This document shows, piece after piece, positions 41,904 through 51,272 of a stretch of 64,000 bases of DNA (the stretch's first letter is position 1; the number at the start of each line of letters is the position of its first letter). This DNA comes from Pyropia yezoensis (lineage: Eukaryota; Rhodophyta; Bangiophyceae; Bangiales; Bangiaceae): positions 30,158,063-30,222,062 of the forward strand of contig CM020619.1 of assembly GCA_009829735.1 (NCBI GenBank), written 5' to 3'. The position numbers were made by a program, and so were the translations under genes. The notes beneath the pieces are model-generated. The model was not told where the DNA came from. It ran no database searches and saw only the letters and a program-made list of their open reading frames with translations.

Positions 41904-43567
41904 ATGGACGCTGCCACTGCCGCCGCCGCAGATGGCGCCACGAAGGTAAGCGGCTTACCGTCGGCGTTGCTGCTGGGCGCCCTCCTCGTCGTCGCCCTCG
42001 TCGCCGCGACGGCCGTATGGGGCCCGCGGGGCGGTTCCAAGTCTCCCCCCCCACCTTCCCCCCCCCCTCGTCCTACCTCCCCGGCGGCCCGATGTACCGA
42101 TTCTACACCGCCCCCCACACGCTGGTCGACGTCCTGCACGCTCTCCACGCCGCCCTGCCGGGCCCGACGTTTCGGTTCCCCTTTGGCCTCCGTACCGTCA
42201 CGGTCACGTGCAACCCGGCCGACTGTGCACGCATTGTGGGGCGGCCGGGGGAGTGGCTGCGGCCACCCGCCATGGTCTCCCTATTTACCGCTGTGTCCCC
42301 GGGGGGTCTGTTTGTCATGCCCCGCCGGGCGCACGCGGGGCTCCGGCGGGGGCTGCGGGGGGTGTTTGGGCCGGCCATGCTGCCGGCCTTTTGGCCCGCC
42401 CTCCAGAGGGAGATGGCCACCATGATGGTGGGGTTGGAGCGGGAGCGGCGGCGGGGGGATGGCGCCCCCGGTGGTGGCGGCGGCTGTGGGGGCGACGACG
42501 CGGCGGCGGCGGCGCGGGGGGGGATCGACATTTCTGCCGCCTTTAGGAGCACCACCTATCGGCTGGTATTTACTGTAGCGTTTGGGGCCTCTTACGAAGA
42601 GGCTACCATGACGCGGGTAATTGCTGCCAACGGGGCCCTGCTTGACGCCATGCTCACCGATGTTATCGGCTACCCTGTTCGGCAGTGGCGGATGCTGGCC
42701 CCCCTCCGCCTGCGGGCGGGCATGATGGCCGTCTGCGACGACCTCCGCGCCCTCTACCGCACCCTTGTGGACGCCCGCCTTGCCGAGACCCCCGAAGCCG
42801 CCGCCGAACGCGTGCCCGACCTCCTCGACCAGCTTGTCGACCTGGGCGGCCGGGACGCCGAGGCGGCCGTCTCCAACGCACTCATTTTTGGGGCGGCCGG
42901 CGGCGCGACGACTGCAGACACGGCATCCTGGACGGTATTCCACATTGCCACCACCCCCGGCTGCGCCGAGGCCGTGGAGGCAGAGCTGGACGCTGTCGTT
43001 GGCCCGCCGGGAACCCCCCTGGCGTTTGACCACCTCGAGCGCCTCCCCTACCTCCGTGCCTGCTGGAAGGAGGCCCTCCGTATTTCCCCGCCCGGCCCGA
43101 TTGTGGAGCGTATCGCCGCCCGGGACTCGGTACTGCCCGGCAGTGGGCTAGCGGTGGCGGCGGGGACGCCGATGCTTGCATTTGTTGGCGCCGCACACCG
43201 GGATCCCACCGCGTGGCCCCGCGCCGGCGCGTTTGAGCCCCGCCGGTGGCTGCCCGCCGCGCCCGGCGCGCCGTCGCCGTCCCCCCCCCTGCCGGGTGCG
43301 TGGATGCCCTTTAGCCTTGGGCCGGAAAACTGTGCGGGCACCTTCTTGGCAGACTTTGAGGGCCTCCTGCTGCTGGCCACCCTTCACCACGCCTACACGA
43401 TCCGCCCGGTCAACCCCGAGGGGGTGGTGTCCGTGGCGGGCTGGGCGACCCGGGCGGGATCGTACGACCCGGCGGGGCCGCCGGGCAACGTTCACCGGGG
43501 AGTTGCAGTGACGCTGCACCCGCGGGGGGGGCAGGGGGGGGGGGGAGGGAGTGAGGGCGGGCGCTAG
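41904..43567 (+). CDS. Cytochrome P450-like protein with frame break near the N-terminus
   Basis: The ATG at 41904 starts a short segment with a membrane anchor (LPSALLLGALLVVALVAATA). The frame then has to change in the C runs at about 42045-42070, after which one frame runs to 43567. That frame holds the P450 order: the I-helix AAGGATTADTASW, the K-helix ExxR (KEALRI), a PERF-like FEPRRW, and the heme loop MPFSLGPENCAG with the axial Cys. P450s are heme-thiolate monooxygenases, here probably ER-anchored. The loop has Glu where most P450s have Arg (FxxGxRxC), which is unusual. The break could be a miscounted homopolymer; alternatively GTAAGC at about 41946 could be a splice donor, but that would remove the anchor. 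Confidence 0.68.
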
Positions 43568-46530
43568 GAGGGGCGGCCGCACGGCTACCGCACTCGCTGG
43601 TCGCTATGTTTCTTCTGGAGGTGGCGGTGGCGACGGTGGCGTCGGGGTCGGTCGTCATAGTTCTTCTGGAGGTGGCGGTGGCGACGGTGGCGTCGGGGGT
43701 GCAGCTGCTCGCTGGGACCTCAGACCGTGGCAGTTGCCAAGTGCGATGGGCATCTGAGGTAAGTGAAGGCAAGTGGGCCGCCCTGTGGCGCACGTCGGAC
43801 CAGCGAGTAGGCTTGCGTCCGGATGCCCGCGTCCTCGTTCCCGGAGGTGGGTAGGCATGATTATCTACTCTCATCACATCAAGCTGACGTTGTAACAACA
43901 TGATCTCCTGCTGCACTAGCCCATACACGATGTACATACAACCCCCTCGTGAGGCAACCGCCGCCCTTGCCTTACCTGCGACCAAAACCACACGCCCAAA
44001 CAGCAAGTCTGCGCAAACTACACCACGGTACACGAGGACACGGAACGTCAGAAAACCACACCAACAATCGGCACACTCGCGCCATGCTGCCTCGTGGGCG
44101 GTGCGGAAGCGGGAAGCACCCACCAGCTGCAGGCAGGAAGGGGAGACAGACTATGGGAACGTCAACTGCCATTCGTCTCAGACGCAAATTATAACAGTAT
44201 CAGCCGCCCACAGCGGGGCGTCAAGTAAACTCGTGAAAGGCTGAGTATTGTTCTTCATGGACGTGGCGGGCCAGCCTCATCCCCCAAATAGCCACAACGA
44301 GTGTGAAGGAGGGGGTCGTGGGTTTCAGCGGGGGCAACGGGTGTACGACAATGACACCCCACGGAAACAGCAGGAGGGACTGAACGTACGGTAGGACGTC
44401 CTTGGTCAAAGGGATAGTACGGCAGTCCCACGCGATCCCGCTGCGGCGGCACGACAATAAACACGTACAACTGACGAGTAAGTATGACTCCGTGAACAAA
44501 CGGATGTCGGCGCTGGTCTTGGCTTGGGCAGGCCCCGACGCACAGCGGCGATCGTCAAATCAATTCTGAGATCTACACGCGAGGAGAGCTCTCCACTCTA
44601 GAGTAGTTAGCGACGCTCCCCCACAACATCATCAGTAAAATGCGCCACACCATTGAGGCCCCCATCTAATAGAACCATTAAGAGGCATGCCATTATGGGA
44701 TCCCTTGGTCCCATTACAAGGGGTGCCCTATTGGTGCCCAAATGGACCCCTCCAATGGCACCTCCATTGGCACCTGGCATATACATTAAAGAGAATGGTT
44801 TCTTTTTTCAGCATCGGCAGATGTTTCATGGCGAGGGATACACTTTTAAAAGCCTACACAGCGCACCCTCAGCTACGGAGAGGCGCCTCCACGGTCCTGC
44901 CAGCGCTCCACCGCTAGCTATACGCGTTGAGATAACCAGCCAGCTGCACGGAGGGGGAGGCACCGCTGGCCAGCAAGCTGCATGCGCGGCGTCTCCCTCC
45001 ATGGATTCACCCTCGCCGCCGCCGTCACTACCGCCAGTGTTGCCATGCTGCTGCAGAACCCTGCCCTCCATGCTCCCCCCCCCCACTACCACAGGAGCCC
45101 ACAGAAGCTCTCTCTCGCTAACGGCGTGCCCGTCATCTCTCGTCCCTCACCCGACCCTCACCCCCCCGACGTACATACCTGTCCCCATGCGCATCCACCG
45201 CAGCTCGCCTTGTACCTAGTCGGTGGTGTTATTGGCGAGACCACAGCAGCGTCTACCGTGCCGCTTGGTGACGGACCGTCCGCAACCGGAAGCAGCAGCC
45301 ATGCGGCGCAGTAACTGCCCGAAAGAAGATGCCGCTGGAGCGGTGGTAGTTGGTCCATCCGCGTCCCTTACCAGCTCCGTCCCCTCGGGCGCCGACGCCG
45401 CCCGAATAAATCCTCGCCGCCCCTTCCACACTGCCCCCACCGTCGCCGCCGCCAAAACCTCTTCCTTGTCCCCGCCGTCCGCCTTCGCCCCACCACACCC
45501 CTCGCCACTGCGTCCTCGGCCGTCTCAACAGTCCTGCTCAACAGCCTCTCCGTTCCCACATCCCTCCTTGTCCCCACCCACGTCGCCGTCTCTGCCTCCC
45601 TCGCCGTCCCCACCTTCCTTGCCGTCCGCACCCCCACGCGCCCCGCTCGAACCGACGAGCCATGAGCCCCTCGGCCAAGTCAGAGTCCTTGGGGAGGGCT
45701 GGAGACTTCTGCCCCCGCACAAGTCACGGTCCCCCCTTTGGCGTGCAATTGTCAGCTACACGCTTGTTGAGGCGCTGCGTGACGCTGCCTCGACCACGGC
45801 GCGGGCCTTTTCCCCCAGCACAAGGTCGCACTGCCCCCCCGCACCCTCCTGCCGCCAAGGGACTTGCACTCACGCGTCACTGCCTCTCAAACACTCACAC
45901 ACGCACTCGCGCGTCACTGCCCCTCAAACAGCCCACAGGACGCACATCACCAGGGCGGTGGCGCGCCACTGCTCAGCAGGCGGTGGCTTGGTCTCCGATG
46001 AAAATTATTTTGCGAGGGCGTGTCGCTCTCGGAGCTCTCTGGCGGGCCCCCTCTCAGACTGATTATTGAGGCCACCCCTGTGAAAAGTCATTAAACCCAC
46101 CTCTCAATGACACAAAAATGACTCGGATACAGGACCCACCATTCGCTCATTGAAAGCTCAATAGGTCATTAGACATCTAATCATCCCCTCAATTGGCGCG
46201 CGCACCTTTGGTGATGATGGCCCCGCGATTGGCTACCCCCAGCCCCCCCCCCCTTCAGGGCTGGCAACAATATAGTGTGTACATTAACTTGATTACATTA
46301 ATTTATAATTAATATGTAGATTAATGAAAGAGCAAAAAGAGCCCTTTGATTCTTTTTTTAAAAGTGTTCCCGTATCGGACCAGTTTCGCCCACGTCCCTG
46401 ACTTATTGACATCGGGGAAGATCTGCCCGTCAGATGGAGCAATCAGAGCAAAGCAGCTTTTCTGTAGACACAGGATCACTTCTGCTGGCATCCTGGGCCT
46501 CATGAGAGCCGATATTCAGGATTGCGCTAC
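43568..46530. other. Intergenic region, no gene recognised
   Basis: A 51-bp direct duplication (TTCTTCTGGAGGTGGCGGTG and following, at 43610 and 43661) lies just after the P450-like gene. Around 44690-44770 there are overlapping inverted pieces of GGTGCCC/CCATTGG type. Frames at 45223-46062 are Pro/Ser-rich without domains. From about 46060 to 46340 the sequence is AT-rich and probably transposon-derived. Confidence 0.45.
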
Positions 46531-47711
46531 TGAGTCACGGTGATAAATTCTGAGGATCTGTGATAAAGTCTGACCTGTGGGACCCCTCTTTAAAGGCCAT
46601 TGGGGAGGGCAATCCGCCTCGTTGGGGGTGCAGACGCAGATTGCACAGGCGGCACTTCTGCAAATGGTGCTCATGATACATAGAAGCAAAAAACGGAGCG
46701 GATGATACGAGAGGAAAGAAGTGCTCATCAGCTTGCCGCTCATACCACTCGAGAATGTATTAAGCGTCATGATCGGGGCTTTATAGGCCGTTGAAATAAC
46801 AACAAAAAGAGCCAATCGACCTCTCTTATTGCAACTCTCCCATTTTTGTCCCTTATGGACGAGAGCAAGAGCAAACTGTGTTTGACCAATTATATGACTC
46901 AGATGCTGCCTCTCTGGCCAATGACTGCTCTGCATAAGGGTCCGTTGTTGTACGATCAGTGTGATCGGGGATTCTCTCGGGAGTTCTGACCACTTCGAGG
47001 GCAGAACAAGCACCGGCTGAGCGCTTCGCACTGTTCTTGACAAAGATGACCTGAGATAAAGGGCCAACCGGCGAGATCCGATGAAAAAAAAAGAGTGTTT
47101 CGACCAACCAGCGTTCGTTGCGAGGGCAGTTGCGGCCATAGTCAATCATCAGGGTCTTCCGACAGACGTGTTGCAGCACGCCATTGGTAAGCCCTCTGCT
47201 GCCAGCATGCGATTGGCCCTTTCTCTTGTACACTTGCTGTTGCTCTTGTCCGCATGGGACAAAATTCGGAAAACTGCAATACAGTCTGTATTGGGCGTTG
47301 TCTGACTGGATACTGTCACGTCCGTGACAATACTCAGTCACGATCGATCGAGTATCCTGGTCTTGCACATGGATCTACGCTGCGAGAATCGCCGATTGTT
47401 GCTAAAAGAAGCAGAGGCCGCGGCAAGTCATACAGTTCTGTCAGCCGTGCCACAGCCCGGGACAATGCCCAATACTAACTGTAGATGGACCGGGAGCGGC
47501 AGCACTGTGGCTGTCGTTCTTGTTCTCGTCAACAGCCTATAAAACCCCGATCACTTCTATGTATCATGAGCACCATGTGCAGAAGTGCCGCCTGTGCAAT
47601 CTGCGCCTGCACCCCCAACGAGGCGGATTGCCCTCCCCGGTGGCCTTTAAAGAGGGGTCCCACAGGTCAGACTTCATCACAGATCCTCAGAATTTATCAC
47701 GGTGACTCACT
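46531..47711. mobile_element. Element with long inverted repeats (about 155 bp), decayed interior
   Basis: The left arm starts TGAGTCACGGTGATAAATTC at 46531. The reverse complement of the right arm ending at 47711 reads TGAGTCACCGTGATAAATTC. Identity stays high for about 155 bp (46531-46690 against 47556-47711). It resumes with GATCGGGG(C/T)TTTATAGG after an 80-bp insertion or deletion in the left arm. The interior carries minus-strand frames (about 46853-47368) in two phases that could be a decayed transposase; a Merlin/IS1595-like origin is only a guess. The right edge abuts the Tc1/mariner element. Confidence 0.55.
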
Positions 47712-47916
47712 GTACAGTCCGGGGTAAAAAGTATTTCCACTCCCCTGCGCTGGCTTGATCCGTCGGGATCCCGCCTGCACGAAGTTCTCAAAAGTGGCGA
47801 TTTCGATATCACTGAGGCACCCCCTCTATGCCGTTTTCTTCGGCATCAAGTCAGCGCCGCCTGGCAATCACTCCCTTTCCGACCCCCTCCTCCGTGCTGC
47901 ACCCCCCCCCCGCCGC

Positions 47917-48191
47917 ATGATGGGGCGCTACACCCGCCTTACGGACGAGCAGCGCACCGCTGCGTCCGTCATGGCGCTCAACGGGGCGACGAACCGGGCA
48001 ATTTTGGAGGGAGTGGGCGCTAAGCTGGAGACGGTCGCCAAGGTTGCGGCGCGCGTGCGCCGGGCTGGCTCCCTAGCGGCCCCGATATTTTCCGGGCTTC
48101 CTCCAATTCTGGGGCCTCGGGACCGTCGCCGGCTTCTGCGTCTGTTCCTGCGACATTGCGATCTGGAGCTGCGGCGTGTTGTCGACCTGTT
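47917..48191 (+). pseudogene. Tc1/mariner transposase, N-terminal part (interrupted)
   Basis: The ATG at 47917 begins MMGRYTRLTDEQR, followed by a helix-turn-helix-like DNA-binding region (ASVMALNGATNRAILEG). The frame is cut at codon level after CTG-TT by the Ty3 insertion at 48191. It continues in the same phase at 55650. Transposases of this family bind the TIRs with the N-terminal half. Confidence 0.85.
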
Positions 48192-49038
48192 TGTAAGGAT
48201 TTCCCCCCTAATCCCATGCCTAATACTCAAGGGATAATATCTGGGACCTCTCCTTACAGATCCTGCCGAATCAACTCCTGGCAACATGGATCAACTCCTT
48301 GTATTGTGGGGCATGACGCGGTGTACCTTCCAGACGCAAGATGAGTCAGCCGCTGTCTCACGGTGTCTGCCGGCCGCACGACAGCAGCCATCGACAGCCC
48401 ATCATGGCCTGTCGAAAGGCGCCACCGTCAGCACCCATGACGAGCCTCATCTGCCACAGCTGGCGAGTCCGTTAAAATGTCCTCGCTGCAGCATTGCAGC
48501 GATGTGACTGGCTAGCCGGCTGGCCGATTCGGCCGACTCGATCGAATCGTGCTTACACGCCTCTCGGAGCTTCGGGCCGACTGGCGTCTGGAGCCGGCTG
48601 GGGCGGCGCTCTAGGCGCCGCACGCCGGACCCCTTCGTTTGGGGCAAACTGGGGCTGCACTCCTTTAGTGCGCACGCCCGCCCATGCTTTGTTCTGAGAG
48701 CCATGCTTTGTTTTTGGGCCGTTTTGTGCCTACCGGTGGAGCGACGGGGAAACGCATGCTTTGGGGCACCTCGGGTGCCCCGACGCGAGTATATAGTGCG
48801 CGAGTGTCGGCGCCACCGGGGGAGACCGGAAGGGCAACCACAGACACAGACCAAAGACGACCTTCACCCTTTGAACCCTCTCGATCACCACCGACGTCGC
48901 GCCGTCCTCTTCCCCAGACCCACCACCGTCACCACCTCCATCCTCTTCCCCGCACCCTGTCGCCCTATTGGCTGGCACGGGTCGCTGACACCATCACGAG
49001 TACGTTGAGGGCTGCCCAAGTGTGGGTGGTTCCTCACA
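48192..49038 (+). mobile_element. 5' LTR of Ty3/gypsy element B (847 bp)
   Basis: It starts TGTAAGGATTTCCCCCCTAA and ends TTCCTCACA, so it has TG...CA ends. It has exactly the same length as the 3' LTR. I find about three substitutions between the two (for example CTGGGACC/CTGGAACC near 48243, CCTCATC/CCACATC near 48447, GGAGCTT/GGACCTT near 48570). This points to a recent insertion. CTGTT precedes it (48187-48191). Confidence 0.95.
48790..48796 (+). promoter_or_regulatory. TATA box in the LTR of element B
   Basis: TATATAG about 600 bp into the LTR is the likely core promoter. The same box is in the 3' LTR at about 55396. Confidence 0.5.
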
Positions 49039-49040
49039 TG

Positions 49041-49058
49041 TGGTAGCTTCAGATAGTT
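49041..49058 (+). promoter_or_regulatory. Primer binding site of element B
   Basis: TGGTAGCTTCAGATAGTT starts two bases after the 5' LTR. TGG pairs with the CCA end of a tRNA, as expected for minus-strand priming. The tRNA species is not identified. Confidence 0.6.
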
Positions 49059-49276
49059 TGGCTTTTCTACCTGGCGGTGACTTGCCATTCCGTTTTTGAT
49101 TTGGCTCTCCCTGCGATTGTGCAGTCGTGTTGCCCCCTACGTTCGGCTTGCGACGGGCATTGTAATACGAACGTAGCGGGTTCCACGAATCACACCGAAC
49201 GAACAATTTCCTGACACAACCCTTGTGGTTTTTTTCCACGGAATTTTTCTTTTGGTCAACCGATTGTTGAATCCCA

Positions 49277-50056
49277 GTGAGATCCACATCAGATTCGGAA
49301 TACTCTTCCTCAGCACTGGCGGCCGGCCCGACATCCTCGGCGGCCTCGGCGCGCGATACCGGGTCCACGTCCCGTGGCACCCCCCAGGTACGCACACCCT
49401 CGACGATCCGCGCACCCCCGACGGTCCGCGCACCCCCGACGACCCGTGGCGCCTTCACGGCCCACGGTCCGTCGGCACGCGGCCCCCCGTCGGCACGCGG
49501 CCCCCCGTCGGCACGCGGCTCCCCGCAGGCACACGCCCGCCCGAGGGCACACAACCCCCCGGCGGGCGCCCACTCGATTCCTACCCCGGCGGTCCCAGTC
49601 CGCCTCGCCTCGGCGGGCCGGGCCGCACCCAAGCCCCCCCTCTCGGGCAAGGGCAAGGGCCCTGCCACCAAGGACACGGCAGCCCGCGTCAACCGTCGCC
49701 TGTTACTGCCCCCCGAAGAATCGGGGCGCCGTTACACCGCCCCGCCGCCACCGGTGATTGGTCACATCAAGCCAACCACCGCGCGCGCGGTTGAGCAGCG
49801 TGAGCAACGCCGAATTGCCAAGAGCCACCGTGGGGCGCAACGGAAATTCCTTTGCAATCCGTGCGGTGTGCGGTGCAACAGCCTCACTGTGCTGCGTGAT
49901 CACCGCGGATCCCGTCGCCACCGATACGTAATTAACCGCCCGGACACCCTTCCCCGTTGCGAACCCTGCGGTCGCGAATTTGAGTCGGTGGAACATTTCG
50001 AGCGGCACACACGTGGCAAGGATCATCACCGCACGCTGGCGCGCCGCACCGATTGA
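49277..50056 (+). CDS. Leader ORF of element B with two C2H2-type zinc fingers, about 259 aa
   Basis: The ORF lies between the primer binding site and gag, in the sense direction. The frame opens after a TGA at 49268 and has no ATG, only GTG at 49277, so its start is uncertain; splicing or an upstream frame change is possible. The first two thirds are Ser/Pro/Arg/Ala-rich with micro-repeats (RAPPT, ARGPPS). The C-terminus has two fingers: CNPCGVRCNSLTVLRDHRGSRRH and, 20 residues on, CEPCGREFESVEHFERHTRGKDH. Both are CxxC with a His pair, of the U1/matrin-like C2H2 kind that can bind RNA or DNA. Standard Ty3 elements do not have such an ORF here. Function is unknown; a nucleic-acid-binding accessory protein is inference. 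Confidence 0.55.
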   Translation: MRSTSDSEYSSSALAAGPTSSAASARDTGSTSRGTPQVRTPSTIRAPPTVRAPPTTRGAFTAHGPSARGPPSARGPPSARGSPQAHARPRAHNPPAGAHSIPTPAVPVRLASAGRAAPKPPLSGKGKGPATKDTAARVNRRLLLPPEESGRRYTAPPPPVIGHIKPTTARAVEQREQRRIAKSHRGAQRKFLCNPCGVRCNSLTVLRDHRGSRRHRYVINRPDTLPRCEPCGREFESVEHFERHTRGKDHHRTLARRTD

Positions 50057-50402
50057 CACCTGTTGACACGCCCCTGGATCTGGCCTAGGAGCCCGATTTT
50101 CCCCAATTGATCCCCCCGCTTGGAAATCCGACACGACCCGACTCGGGCCTGTGCACGGACGCTTCTGAATAATCCGTTTGTGTGATTTCAACCGAATTTC
50201 TTGTGCTTCTCGAAGTAATGCTGTACATCATTTGGAACGTTGCAGCAACTAGCGCAGCACTTATCCAAATCGTGTACACCACTACTGCTGCAGACAAACT
50301 CCTATCCCACATCTCCGAGATCTTCCTTGGGGTCCTCCCCAAGCAAGTCTTGTGAAATCTGGGTTGTAAGTTTGTTTCCCTCGGACTTGAACCCAAGACA
50401 CC

Positions 50403-51272
50403 ATGGATGCACCAATCCCAGGGGGTGTCAACCCGGCCAATCCGGGCTCGGGCTCGAACGCACCGACCATGGAAGCCTGGACCCAGCTTACAGCGTTTGT
50501 CGCGCAAATGAGCGAACAACTCGAGGCTCATAAGATGGAACTAGCCGACGCTAAGCAGCAACTGTCCGAAGCCAAGGCCAGGGCCACTACTAGTGGCATG
50601 AAATCCGCGAGGCCGAACAAACCCGTGGCATTCTCCGGTAAACCTGGGACGGTTGAAGCGTGGTGCTCGCATATGGATTTCTATGTGCGACTGAGTGACC
50701 CCGACGATGCGTGCAGTATTGCTTGCACCTTCCTCGACGGCGAAGCGTTCGACTGGTGGAAGGTCTACAGTCAGACTACAGCTGTCCCGAACTGGGAATC
50801 CCTCCGTTCTGCTCTAATTCGCCGCTTCAGTCCACTGAACAAGACACAAGCGGCACGAGACAAGCTGCACTCGTGGCGCCAAATCAAAGACGTTGGAACG
50901 TTCAACAGGACGTTTCTCAGCGTCCTATTGGACATCCCTGACATCACGGAAGCCGAGAAGATTGACCGCTACACCCGAGGCTTGAAGCGGGACATCTGGC
51001 AGGCTCTTTGTCTCAAGACCTACTCGGATCTTGAATCTGTCATGACTGACGCTCTGCGCGTGGAGGCTGCCAAGGCTGGTGCCTCGACGCACCTCGGCGG
51101 CACATCTGCGAGGCCATCCACGACGGGTGTCATTCCCAAGGAAATCTCCAGCATCAAAGTCGAGAAACTCACGCCTGAAGAGCGTCAGCGCTGCATGCGT
51201 GAAGGCCTCTGCCTCCGCTGCCGTGAGAAAGGACATATGGCCAAGGACTGCCCAAAAGGCCAGCGGAACTGA
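50403..51272 (+). CDS. gag: Gag of Ty3/gypsy element B, 289 aa
   Basis: The ATG at 50403 is followed by a short Pro/Gly leader and a coiled-coil-like region ([20 protein letters not shown]). The retrotransposon gag capsid region follows ([47 protein letters not shown]). A CCHC zinc knuckle ([15 protein letters not shown]) ends the protein and would bind the element RNA. The stop at 51270-51272 lies inside the start of the pol frame. Confidence 0.93.
   Translation: MDAPIPGGVNPANPGSGSNAPTMEAWTQLTAFVAQMSEQLEAHKMELADAKQQLSEAKARATTSGMKSARPNKPVAFSGKPGTVEAWCSHMDFYVRLSDPDDACSIACTFLDGEAFDWWKVYSQTTAVPNWESLRSALIRRFSPLNKTQAARDKLHSWRQIKDVGTFNRTFLSVLLDIPDITEAEKIDRYTRGLKRDIWQALCLKTYSDLESVMTDALRVEAAKAGASTHLGGTSARPSTTGVIPKEISSIKVEKLTPEERQRCMREGLCLRCREKGHMAKDCPKGQRN
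51251..51257 (+). promoter_or_regulatory. Candidate -1 ribosomal frameshift site between gag and pol
   Basis: C-CCA-AAA, read in the gag frame, has the X-XXY-YYZ form of a -1 slippery heptamer, 13 bp before the gag stop. Pol is in the -1 frame relative to gag, and that frame is open from the heptamer onward without a stop. A downstream RNA structure was not checked. Reinitiation is the alternative. Confidence 0.4.

Noticed and set aside
41942..42060. Intron in the P450-like gene starting at GTAAGC near 41946
   Set aside because: It would delete a clear membrane anchor that fits a microsomal P450. A miscounted C run explains the frame change more simply; not excluded.
46853..47368. Assignment of the decayed frame in the long inverted-repeat element to Merlin/IS1595 transposases
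   Set aside because: A few residues looked suggestive, but the frame is broken and the catalytic pattern could not be placed. I kept only the element structure.
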